A stretch of DNA of 64,000 nucleotides from Dama dama. Lineage: Eukaryota > Chordata > Mammalia > Artiodactyla > Cervidae. The stretch is taken from positions 2,728,001 through 2,792,000 of the forward strand of contig NW_026870965.1 in assembly GCF_033118175.1 (NCBI RefSeq). The letters are read 5' to 3'. Of the stretch, positions 46,958 to 58,975 are shown piece by piece; position 1 is the first letter of the stretch; every line of letters begins with the position of its first letter. The position numbers and the translations under genes were made by a program. The notes under the pieces were generated by a model. The model did not search any database. It was given only the letters and a program-made list of their open reading frames with translations, and had not been told where the DNA came from.

Positions 46958-49900
46958 GTCAAAAATGAGAGGAGCATGAAATGGTCTGAAAAATAGGAGG
47001 AGCATGAAGTCGAGTTCATAAATATGAAGAGCCTGAAAAGGTGTGAAAAATATGAAGAGCTTCAAAAGGTGTGAAAAACATGAGGAGCATGATACGGTCT
47101 GAAAAATAGGAGGAGCATGAAGCGGTGTTCAAAAACATGAAGAGCCTGAAAAGTTGTGAAAAATATGCAAAGCTTCGAATGGTGTCAAAAATGTGATGAG
47201 TATGAAACGGTCTGAAAAATAGGAGGAGCTTGAAGTGGTGTTGAAAAACATGAAGTGCCTGAAAAGCTGTGAAAAATATGAAGAGCTTCAAAAGGTGTCA
47301 AAAATATGAGGAGCATGAAACGTTCTGAAAAATAGGAGGAGCATGAAGCGGTTTTGAAAAACATGAAGAGCCTGAAAAGGTGTGAAAAATATGAAGAGCT
47401 ACAAAAGGTGTCAAAAATATGAGGAGCATGAAACGGTCTGAAAACGAAGAGGAGCATGAAGGGGTGTTCAAAAACATGAAGAGCCTGAAAAGCTGTGAAA
47501 AATATGAAGAGCTCAAAAGGTGTCAAAAATATGAGAAGTATGAAACGTTCTGAAAAATAGGAGGAGCATGAAGCGGTTTTGAAAAACATGAAGAGCCTGG
47601 AAACGTGTGAAAAATATGAAGAGCTACAAAAGGTGTCAAAAATATGAGGAGCATGAAACGGTCTGAAAAATAGGAGGAGAATGAAGCACTGTTGAAAAAC
47701 ATGAAGAGCATGAAAAGGTGAGAAAAAAATGAAGAGTTTCAAAACGTGTAAAAATATGAGGAGCATGAAACGGTCTGAAATATGAGGAGCATGAAATGGT
47801 GTTGAGAAACCTGAAGAGCCTGAAAAGGTTTCAAAAATATGAAGAGTTTCAAAAGGTGTCAAAATTATGGGGAGCATTAAACGTTCTAAACATAGGAGGA
47901 GCATGAAGTGGTGTTGAAAAATATGAAGAGCCAGAAAAGGTGTGAAAAATATGAAGAGATCCAAAAGGTGTGAAAAATATGAGGAGCATGGAACGTTCTG
48001 AAAAATAGGAGGAGCATGAAACGATGTTCAAAATCCTGAAGAGCCTGATAAGCTGTGAAATATATGAAGAGCTTCAAAAGGTGTTAAAAATATGAGGAGC
48101 ATGAAACTGTCTGAAAAATATGAAGAGTTTCAATAGTTGTCAAAATATGAGGAGCATGAAATGGTGTTCAAAAACATGAAGAGCCTGTAAAGGTGTTAAA
48201 ATATGAAGAGCTTCAAAAGGTGTCAAAAATATGAGGAGCATGAAACGGTCTGAAAAATAGGAGGAGCATGAAGTGGTGTTCAAAAACATGAAAAGCCTTA
48301 AAAGGTGTGAAAAATATGAAGAGCTTTAAAGGTGTGAAAGTTATGAGGAGCATGAAACCGTCTGAAAAATAGGAGGAGCATGACACTGTGATGAAAAACA
48401 TGAGGAGCCCTAAATTGTGTGAAAAATATGAAGAGTTTGAAGGTGTGAAAAATATGAGGAGCATGAAACCATCTGAAAAATAGGAGGAGCATGACACGGG
48501 GTTGAAAAACATGAAGATCATGAAAAGGTGTGAAAAATATGAAGAGATTCAAAAGCTGTCAAAAATATGAGGAGCCTGAAACTGTCTGAGAAATGGGAGA
48601 AGCATGAAGTGGTGTTGAAAAAGATGAAGAGCCTGAAAAGGTGTGAAAAATATGAAGAGCTTCAAAAGGTGTGAAATACATGAGGAGCACGAAACGGTCT
48701 GAAAAATAGGAGGAGCATGAAGCGGTGTTCAAAAACATGAACAGGTTGAAAAGGTGTGAAAAATATGAAGAGTTTCAAAAGGTGTCAAAAATATGAGGAG
48801 CATGAAAGGGTCTGAAAAATAGGAGGAGCATGAAGCGATGTTCAAAAAATTGAAGAGCCTGAAAAAGTGTGAAAAATACGAAGAGCTTCAAAAGGTGTCA
48901 AAAATACGAGGAGCATGAAACGGTCAGAAGAATAGGAGGAGCATGAAGCAGTGTTCAAAAACATGAAGAGCTAGAAAAGGTGTGAAATATATGAAGAGCT
49001 AAAAAGGTGTCAAAAATAGGAAGAGAATGAAACTGTCTGAAATAAAGGAGGAGCATGAAGCGGTGTTGAAAAACATAAAGAGCCTGAAAAGATGTGAAAA
49101 ATATGAAGAGCTTCAAACGATGTCAAATATATGAGGAGCATGAAACGGTCTGAAAAATAGGAGGAGCATGAAGCCGTGTTCAAAAACATGAAGATCCTGA
49201 AAAGGTGTGAAAAATATGAAGAGCTTCAAAAGATGTCAAAAATATAAGGAGCATGAAACGGTCTGAAAAATAGGAGGAGAATGAAGCGGTGTTGAAAAAC
49301 ATGAAGAGCTTGAAAAAGTGTGAAAAAAATAAACAGCCTCAAAAGGTGTGAAAAATATGAAGAGATTCAAAAGGTGTCAAAAATGAGATGAGCATGAAAC
49401 GGTCTGAAATTCGGAGGAGCATGAAGTGGTGTTGAAAACATGAATAGCCTGAAAAGGTGTGAAAAATATGAAGAGCATCAAAAGGTGTCAAAACATGAGG
49501 AGCAAGAAACGGTCTGAAAAATAGGAGGACCATGAAAAGGTGTTCAAAAACAGGATGAGCCTGAAAAGGTGTGAAAAATATGAAGAGCTTCAAAATGTGT
49601 GAAATACATGAGAAGCATTAAACGGTCTGATAAATAGGAGGAGCATGAAGCAGTGTTCAAAAACATGAAGAGACTGAAAAGGTGTGAAAAATATGAAGAG
49701 CTTCAAAAGGTGTGAAATAAATGAGGAGCATGAAACAATCTGAAAAATAGGAGGAGCATGATGCGGTGTTCAAAAACATGAAGAGCCTGAAAAGGTGTGA
49801 AAAATATGAAGAGCTTCAAAAGGTGTGAAATACATGAGGAGCATGAAACATTCTGAAAAATAGGAGGAGCATGATGCGGTGTTCAAAAACATGAAGAGAC

Positions 49901-51841
49901 TGAAAACTTGTAAAAATATGAAGAGCTTCAAAAGGTTTGAATAATATGAAGATTTTCGAAAGGTGACAAAAATGAGATGAGCATGAAACGGTCTGAAAAA
50001 TAGGAGGAGCATGAAGTGGTGTTGAAAAAAATGAAGAGCCTGAAAAGGTGTGAAATATATGAAGAGCTTCAAAAGGTGTGAAAAATATGAGGAGCGTGAT
50101 ATGGTCTGAAAAATAGGAGGAGCGTGAAGTGGTTGTGAAAAACATGAAGAGCCTGAAAAGGTGTGCAAAATATGGAGAGCTTCAAAAAGTGTGAAATACA
50201 TGAGGAGCATGAAAAGGTCTGAAAAAGAGGAGGAGCGTGAACTGGTGTTCAAAAACATTCAGAGACTGAAAAGGTGTGAAAAATATGAAGAGAATCAAAA
50301 AGTGTCAAAGATTAGATTAGCATGAAAGGGTCTGAAAAATAGGAGGAGCATGATGCGGTGTTGAAAAACATGAAGAGCCTGAAAAGGTGTGAAAAATATG
50401 AAGAGCTTCAAAATGTGTCAAAAATATGAGGAGCATGAAATGGTCTGCAAAAAAGGAGGAGCATGAAGTGGTGTTGAAAAACATGAAGAGCCTGAAAAGG
50501 TGTGAAAAATATGAAAGCTTCAAAATGTGTCAAAATTATGAGGAGCATGAAACGGTCTGAAAAATAGGAGGAGCATGAAGTGCTGCTGAAAATCATAAAG
50601 AGCCTGAAAAGTTGTGAAAAATATGAAGAGCTTCAAAAGATGTGAAAAACATGAAGAGCTTCAAAAGGTGTCAAAATGAGATGAGCATGAAACGGTCTGA
50701 AAAATAGGAGGAGCATGAAGTCGTGTTGAAAAAAAGGAAAAGTCTGAAAAGGTGTGAAATATATGAAGAGCTTCAAAAGGTGTCAAAAATATGAGGAGAA
50801 TGAAACGGTCTGAAAAATAGGAGGAGAATGAAGCGATGTTGAAAAACATGAATTGTCTGAAAACGTGTGGAAAATATGAAGAGCTTCATAAATATGAAAA
50901 ATATGAAGAGCTTCAAAAGGTGTGAAAAATATGAAGAGCTTGAAAAGGTGTCAAAAAAGAGATGAGCATGAAAAGGTCTGAAAAATAGGAGGAACATGAA
51001 GCGGTGTTGAAAATCATGAAGAGCCTGAAAACGTGTGAAAAATATGAAGAACTTCAGAATTTGTCAAAAATATGAAGAGGTTCAAAAGGTGTTAAAATGA
51101 CATGAGCATGAAACGATCTGAAAAATTGGAGGAGCATGAAGTGGTGTTGAAAAAATGAAGAGCCAGGAAAGGTGTGAAATATCTGAAGAGCTTCAAAAGG
51201 TGTCAAAAATATGAAAAGCATGAAACGGCCAGCAAAATACGAGGAGCATGAAGCGATGTTGAAAAACATGAATTGTCTGAAAACGTGTGAAAAATACGAA
51301 GAGCTTCAAAAGGTGTCAAAAATATGAGGAGCATGAAACGGTCTGCAAAAAATGAGGAGCATGAAGTGGTGTTGAAAAACATGAAGAGCCTGAAAAGGTG
51401 TGAAAAATATGAAGAACTTCAAAAGGTGTGAAAAATATGAGGAGCATGATACGGTCTGAAAAATAGGAGGAGCATGAAGCGGTGTTCAAAAACATGAAGA
51501 GCCTGAAAAGTTTTGAAAAATATGCAAAGCTTCAAAAGGTGTGAAAAATGAGAGGAGCATGAAACGGTCTGAAAAATAGGAGGAGCATGAAGTCGTGTTC
51601 AAAAATATGAAGAGCCTGAAAAGGTGTGAAAAATATGAAGATCTTCAAAAGGTGTGAAAAATATGAGGAGTAAGAAACAGTCTGAAAAATAGGAGGAGCA
51701 TGAAGTGGTGTGGAAAAACATGAAGAGCCTGAAAAGGTGTGAAAAATATGAAGAGCTTCAAAAGGTGTGAAATACATGAGGAGCATGAAACTCTCTGAAA
51801 AAGAGAAGGAGCATGAAGTGATGTTCAAAAACATGAAGAGC
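46958..51841 (+). repeat. 4.9-kb block R1, repeated ~12 kb downstream
   Basis: The block starts at AAATGAGAGGAGCATGAAATG and is repeated at 58,976 with an offset of 12,018 bp, changing to 12,019 bp after a 1-bp difference near 47,749 and to 12,159 bp after a 140-bp difference near 49,180. It carries unusual local variants such as AAAACGAAGAGG near 47,442, CTAAACATAGG near 47,886 and the four-copy ~550-bp block at 48,086. Its right limit is unknown because the second copy is cut by the window end. Confidence 0.9.
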
Positions 51842-54800
51842 CTGAAAAGGTGTGAAAAATATGAAGAGCTTCAAAAGGTGTGAAAAATATGAGGAGCATG
51901 ATATGGTTTGAAAAATAGGATTACCATGAAGCGGTGTTCAAAAACATGAAGAGCCTGAAAAGTTGTGAAAAATATGAAAAGCGTCAAAAGGTGTCAAAAA
52001 TGAGATGAGCATGAAACGGTCTGAAAAACAGGACGTGCATGAAGCGGTGTTGAAAAACATGAAGAGTCTGAAAAGTTGTGAAAAATATGAAGAGCTTCAA
52101 AATGTGTCAAAAATATGAGGAGCATGAAAAGGTCTGCAAAAAAGGAGGAGCATGAAGTGGTGTTGAAAAACATGAAGAGCCTGAAAAGGTGTGAGAAATA
52201 TGAAGAGCTTCAAAAGGTGTTAAAAATATGAGTAGCTTGAAATGGTCTGCAAAAAAGGAGGAGCATGAAGTGGTGTTGAAAAACATGAAGAGCCTGAAAA
52301 GGTGTGAAAAATATGAAAGCCTCAAAAGGTGTCAAAAATATGAGGAGCATGAAACGGTCTGAAAAATAGCAGGAGCATGAAGCGGTTTTGAAAAAAAATG
52401 AAGAGCCTGAAAAGTTGTGAAAAATATGAAGAGCTTCAAAAGGTGTCAAAAATATAAGGAGATTGAAACGGTCTGAAAAATATGAGGAGCATGAAACGGT
52501 GATGAAAAACATGAAGAGCCTTAAAAAATGTGAAAAATATTAAGAGCTTCAAAAGGTGTGAAAAATATGACGAGCTTTCAAAGGTGTCAAAAATGAGATG
52601 CGTAGGAAACGGTCTGAAAAATAGGAGAAGCATTAAGCGGTGTTGAAAAACATGAAGAACCTGAAAACGTGTGAAAAATATGAAGAGCTTCAAAAGGTGT
52701 GAAAAATATGAGGAGCTTCAAAAGATGTGAAAAAAAAGAAGAGCTTCAAAAGGTGTCAAAAATATGAGGAGCATGAAACGGTCTGAAAAATAGAAGTAAC
52801 ATGAATCAGTGTTCAAAAACATGAAGAGCCTGAAAAGGTGTGAAAAATATGAAGAGCTTCAAAAGGTGTGAAAAAAAAGAAGAGCTTCAAAAGGTGTCAA
52901 AAATATGAGGAGCATGAAACGGTCTGAAAAATAGGAGGAGCATGACGTGGTGGTGAAAAACATGAAGAGCCTGAAAAGGTGTGAAATATATGAAGAGCTT
53001 CAAAGGTGGGAAATATATGAAGAGCTTCAAAGGTGTGAAATATTTGAAGAGCTTCAAAAGGTGTCAAAAATATGAGGAGCATTAAACGGTCTGAAAAATA
53101 GAAGTAACATGAATCAGTGTTCAAAAACATGAAGAGCCTGAAAAGGTGTGAAAAATATGAAGAGCTTCAAAAGGGGTCAAAAATATGAGGAGCATGAAAC
53201 GGTCTGAAAAATAGGAGGAATTTGAAGTGGTGTTCAAAAACATGTACAGCTTGAAAAGGTGTGCAAAATATGAAGAGCCTTAAAAAGTGTAAAATATATG
53301 AGGAGCATGAAACGTTCTGAAAAATTGGAGGAGTATGAAGCGGTGTTGAAAAACGTGAAGAGCCTGAAAAAGTGTGAAATATATGAAGAGCTTCAAAACC
53401 TGTGAAAGTATGAAGAGCTTCCAAAGGTGTCAAAAATGAGATGAGCTTGAAACGGTCTGAAAAATAGGAGGACTATGAAGTGGTGGTGAAAAATATGAAG
53501 AGCCTGAAAAGGTGTGAAAAATATGAACAGCTTCAAAAGGTGTCAAATATATGAGGAGCATGAAACGGTCTTAAAAACAGGAGCAGCATGAAGCTGTGCT
53601 CAAATACATGAAGAGCCTAAGAATGTGTGAAAAATATGAAGAGCTTCAAAATGTGTGAAAAATATGAAGAGCTTGAAAAGGTGTCAAAAATATGAGGAGC
53701 ATGAAAAGGTCTGAAAAATACGAGGAGCTTGAAGTGGTTTTAAAAAACATAAAGAGCCTGAAAAGGTGTGAAAAATATGAAGAGCTTCAAAAGGTGTGAA
53801 AAATATGAGGAGCATGAAACGGTCTGAAAAATAGGAGGAGCATGAAGCGGTGTTCAAAAACATGAAGAGCCTAAAAAGGTGTGAAAAATATGAAGAGCTC
53901 CAAAAGTTGTCAAAAATATGTGGAGCGTAAAACCGTCTCAAAAATAGGAGGAGCGTGAAGCGGTGATGAATAACATGAAGAACGTAAAAAAGTATGAAAA
54001 ATATGAAGAGCTTCAAAGGTGTCAAAAATATGAGGAGCATGAAACGGTCTCAAAAATAGGAGGAGCATGAAGCGGTGTAGAAAACATGAAGAGCCTGAAA
54101 ATGTGTGACAAATATGAAGAGCTTCAAAAGGTGTCAAAAATATGACGAGCATGAAACGGCCTGAAAAAGAGGAGTAGCCTGAAGTGGTGTTGAAAAACAT
54201 GAAGAGCCTGAAAAGGTGTGAAAAATATGAAGAGCTACAAAAGGTGTCAAAAATATGAGGAGCATGAAACGGTCTGAAAAATAGGAGGATCATGAAGCGG
54301 TATTGAAAAACATGAAAAGCCTGAAAAGGTGTAAAAACATGAAGAGCTTCAAAAGGTGGCAAAAATATGAGGAGCATGAAACGGTCTCAAAAATAGGAGG
54401 AGAAGAAGCGGTGTTGAAAAACATGAAGAGCCTGAAAAGGTGTGAAAAATATGAAGAGCTTCAAAAGGTGTCAATAATAATAGGTGCATGAAACAGTCTG
54501 AAAAATAGGAGGAGCAAGAAACTGTCTGAAAAATAGGAGGAGCAAGAAGCGGTCTTGAAAAAGATGAGCAGCCAGAAAAAGTGTGAAAAATATGAAGAGC
54601 TTCCAAAATTGTCAAAAATATGTGGAGCATGAAACCTTCTGAAAAATAGGAGGAGCCTGAAACGGTCGGAAAAATAGGAGGAGCTTGAAACGGTGTTGAA
54701 AAACATGAAGAGCCTGAAAAAGTGTGAAAAATATGAAGAGCTTCAAAAGGTGTGAAAATAGGAGCAGCTTCAAAAGCTTTCAAAATTTTGAGGAGCATGA

Positions 54801-57800
54801 AAAGGCCTGAAAAATAGGAGGAGCATGAGGCGGTGTTGAAAAACATGAAGAGCCTGAAAAGGTGTGAAAAATATGAACAGCTTCCAAAATTGTCAAAAAT
54901 TGGGGAGCATGAAACGGTCTGAAAAATACGAGGAGCATGAAGCGGTGTACAAAAACATGGAGAGCCTGAAAAGTTGTGAAAAATATGAAGAGCTTCAAAA
55001 GGTGTCAAAATTATGAGGAGCATGAAAAGGTCTCAAAAATAGGAGGAGCATGAAAATGGGGTTGAAAAACATGAAAAGCCTGAAAAGGAGTGAAAAATAT
55101 GAGGAGCTTCAAAAGGTGTGAAAAATATGAGGAGCATGAAACGGTCTGAAAAATAGGAGTAGCATGAAGCTGTGTTCAAAAACATGAAGAGCCTGAAAAG
55201 GTGTGAAAAATATGAGGAGGATGAAACGGTCTGAAAATTAGGACGAGCATGAAGCGGTGTTCAAAAAAAAAAAAGAGCCTAAAAAGGTGTTAAAAATATG
55301 AAGAGCTTCAAAAGGTGTAAAAAATATGAGGAGCATGAAACGGTCTGAAATAGAGAAGCAGCATGAAACGGTGTTGAAAAACATGAAGGCCCTCAAAAGG
55401 TGTGAAAAATATGAAGAGCTTCAAAAGGTGTCAAACATATGAAGAGCATGAAACCGTCTGAAAAATAGGAGGATCATGAAGTGGTGTTGAAAAACAGGAA
55501 GAGCCTGAAAAGGTGTGAAAAATATGAAGAGCTTCAAAAGTTGTCAAAAATATGAGGAGCATGAAACGGCCTGAAAAATAGGAGTAGCATGAAGTGGTGT
55601 TGAAAAAAAAGAAGAGACTGTAAAGGTGTGAAATATATGAAGAGCTTCTAACAGTGTCAAAAATATGAGGAGAATGAAAGCGTCTGAAAAATAGGAGGAG
55701 CATGAAGCTGTGTTGAAAAACATGAAGAGCCTGAAAATGTGTGACAAATATGAAGAGCTTCAAAAGGTGTCAAAAATATGACGAGCATGAAACGGCCTGA
55801 AAAATAGGAGTAGCATGAAGTGGTGTTGAAAAACAGGAAGAGCCTGAAAAGGTGTGAAAAATATGAAGAGCTTCAAAAGTTGTCAAAAATATGAGGAGCA
55901 TGAAACGGTCTGAAAAATAGGAGGATCATGAAGCGGTATTGAAAAACATGAAAAGCCTGAAAAGGTGTAAAAACATGAAGAGCTTCAAAAGGTGTCAAAA
56001 ATATGAGAAGCATGAAACGGTCTGAAAAATAGGAGCAGCATGAAACGGTGTTCAAAAACATGAAGAGCCTGAAAACGTGTGAAAAATATGAAGAGCCTCA
56101 AAAGGTGTGAAAAATATGAAAAGCTTCAAAAGCTGTCAAAAATGAGATGAGCATGAAGCGGTCTGAAAAATAGGAGGATCAAGAAACTGTGTTGAAAAAC
56201 ATGAAGAGCATGAAAAGGTGTGAAAAATATGCGAGCTTCAAAAGGTGTCAATAATAAGAGGTGCATGAAACAGTCTGAAAAATAGGAGGAGCTTGAAACT
56301 GTCTGAAAAATAGGAGAAGCATGAAGCGGAGTTGAAAAACATGAAGAGCATGAAAAGGTGTGAAAAATATGAACAGCTTCAAAAGGTGTCAAATATAAGA
56401 GGTGCATGAAACGGTCTGAAAAATCGGAGAAGCATGAAGCTGTGCTCAAATACATGAAGAGCCTGAGAAGGTGTGAAAAATATGAAGAGCTTGAAAATGT
56501 GTGAAAAATATGAACAGCTTCAAAGGTGTCAAAAATATGAGGAGCATGAAACGGTCTCAAAAATAGCAGGAGCATGAAGCAGTGTTCAAAAATATGGAAA
56601 GCCTGAAAAGGTATGAAATATATGAAGAGCTTCAAAAGTTGTCAAAAATATGTGGAGCATGAAACGGTCTGAAAAATAGGAGGAACATGAAACGGTGTTC
56701 AAAAATATGAAGAGCCTGGAATGGTGTGAAAAATATGAAGAGCCCCATAACGTGTCAAAAATATGAGGAGCATGAAACGGTCTGAAAAATAGGAGCAGCA
56801 TGAAATGGTGTTCAAAAACATGAAGAGCCTGAAAAGGTGTGAAAAATATGAACAGCTTCAAAAGGTGTCAAATATATGAGGAGCATGAAACGGTCTGAAA
56901 AATAGGAGAAGCATGAAGCTGTGCTCAAATACATGAAGAGCCTGAAAAGGTGTGAAAAATATGAAGAGCTTCAAAAGGTGACAAAAATGTGATGAGCATG
57001 AAACGGTCTGAAAAATAGGAGAAGCATGAAACTGTGTTCAAAAACATGAAGAGCCTGAAAAGGTGTGAAAAATGTGAAGAGCTTCAAAACGTGTCAAAAA
57101 TATGAGGAGCATGAAACGGTCTGAAAAATAGGAGAAGCATGAAGCGGTGTTCAAAAACATGAAGAGCCTGAAAAGGTGTGAAAAACATGAAGAGCTTCAA
57201 AAGGTGTCAAAAATATGAGGAGCATGAAACGGTCTGAAAATAGGAGGATTATGAAACGGTGTTCAAAAACATGAAGAGCATGAATAGGTGTGAAAAATAT
57301 GAAAAGCCTCAAAACCTGTCAAAAAAATGAGGAGCATGAAACGGTCTGAAAAATAGCAGGAGCATGAAGCGTTGTTGAAAAACAGGAAGAGTCTGAAAAC
57401 GTGTTAAAAAATGAATAGCTTCAAAAATATGAAAAATATGAAGAGTTTCAAAATGTGTGAAAAATATGAAGAGCTTCAAAAGGTGTAAAAAATGAGATGA
57501 GCATGAAACGGTCAGAAAAATAGGAGGAGCATGAAGCAGTGTTGAAAATCATGAAGATAAAGAAAAGGTGTGAAAAATATGAAGAGCTTCAAAAGGTGTC
57601 AAAATGAGATGAGCATGAAACGTCTGAAAAATAGGAGGAGCATGAAGTGGTGTTGATAAACATGAAAAGCCTGAAAATGTGTGAAAAATATGAAGAGCTT
57701 CAAAAGGTGTGAAATATATGAGGTGCAAGAAACGGTCTGAAAAATAGGAGGAGCATTAAGCGTTGTTGAAAGACATGAATAGCCGAAAAGAGGTGAAAAA

Positions 57801-58975
57801 TATGAAGAGCTTCAAAAGGTGTCAAAAATATGAGACGCATGAAACGTTCTGAAAAATAGGAGGTGCATGAAGCGGTGTTGAAAAACATGAAGAGCCTGAA
57901 AAGGTGTGAGAAATATGAAGAGCTTCAAAAGGTGTTACAAATATGAGTAGCATGAAACGGTCTGCAAAAAAGGAGGAGCATGAAGTGGTGTTGAAAAACA
58001 TGAAGAGCCAGAAAAAGTGTGAAAAATATGAAAGCTTCAAAAGGTGTCAAAATTATGAGGAGCTTGAAACGTTCTGAAAAATAGGAGGAGCATGAAGCGC
58101 TGTTGAAAATCATAAAGAGCCTGAAAAGATGTGAAAAATATGAAGAGTTTCAAAAGATGTGAAAAACATGAAGAGCTTCAAAAGGTGTCAAAATGAGATG
58201 AGTATGAAATGGTCTGAAAAATAGGAGGAGCATGAAGTCGTGTTGAAATAAAGGAAAAGTCTGAAAAGGTGTGAAATATATGAAGAGCTTCAAAATGTGT
58301 CAAAAATATGAGGAGAATGAAACGGTCTGACAAATAGGAGGAGCATGAAGCGATGTTGAAAAACATGAATTGTCTGAAAACGTGTGAAAAATATGAAGAG
58401 CTTCAAAAGGTGTCAAAAATATGAGGAGCATGAAACGGTCTGCAAAAAAGGAGGAGCATGAAGTGGTGTTGAAAAACATGAAGAGCCTGAAAAGGTGTGA
58501 AAAATATGAAGAGCTTCAAAAGGTGTCAAAAATATGAGGAGCATGAAACAATCTGAAAAATAGGAGGAGCATGAAGCGGTGTTCAAAAATATGAAGAGCC
58601 TGAAAAGGTGTGAAAAATATGAAGAGCTTCAAAAGGTGTCAAAAATATGAGAAGTATGAAACGGTCTGAAAAATAGGAGGAACATGAAGTGGTGTTCAAA
58701 AACATGAAAAGCCTGAAAAGGTGTGAAAAATATGAAGAGCTTCAAAAGGTGTGAAAAATATGAGGAGCATGAAACGTTCTGAAAAAAGGAGGAGCATGAA
58801 ATGGTGTTAAAAAATTTGAAGAGCCTGAAAAGGTGTGAAAAATATGAGGAGCTTCAAAATGTGTGAAAAATATGAGGAGCATGATGCGGTCTGAAAAATA
58901 GGAGGTGCATGAAGCGGTGTTCAAAAACATGAAGAGCCTGAAAAGTTGTGAAAAATATGCAAAGCTTCAAAAGGT
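51842..58975 (+). repeat. Heterogeneous satellite between the R1 and R2 copies
   Basis: This 7.1-kb stretch has the same subunits in the same orientation but no multi-kilobase partner in the window. Subunit order is irregular, with runs of S2-like subunits near 52,980-53,060 in which the A-runs have shortened to CAAAGGTG. Several rare variants match the left edge of the window, for example AGCTGTGCTCAAATACATG near 53,590, 56,433 and 56,916 and again near 1,262, and AGAGCCCCA near 56,739 and 1,086. Part of 57.9-58.4 kb resembles 50.4-50.85 kb (offset 7,517 bp). No gene or other element is visible. Confidence 0.8.
55263..55274 (+). repeat. Poly-A run of 12
   Basis: In the S4 position of one unit the usual A5 run and the following CATGAAGAG have become a continuous run of 12 A before GAGCC. 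It is the longest homopolymer I noticed in the window. Replication slippage within an A-tract is the simplest explanation; nothing else at this place suggests a retroposon tail, since normal subunits continue on both sides. Confidence 0.8.

Noticed and set aside
54303..54491. A 62-codon + strand reading frame
   Set aside because: It exists because chance indels removed the usual TGA and TAG stops in two adjacent units. Its peptide is the translated S1/S2 repeat and it has no counterpart elsewhere in the array.
55263..55274. Poly-A tail of a retroposon
   Set aside because: The run of 12 A sits exactly where the S4 A-run lies, and normal satellite continues on both sides with no inserted body or target-site duplication.
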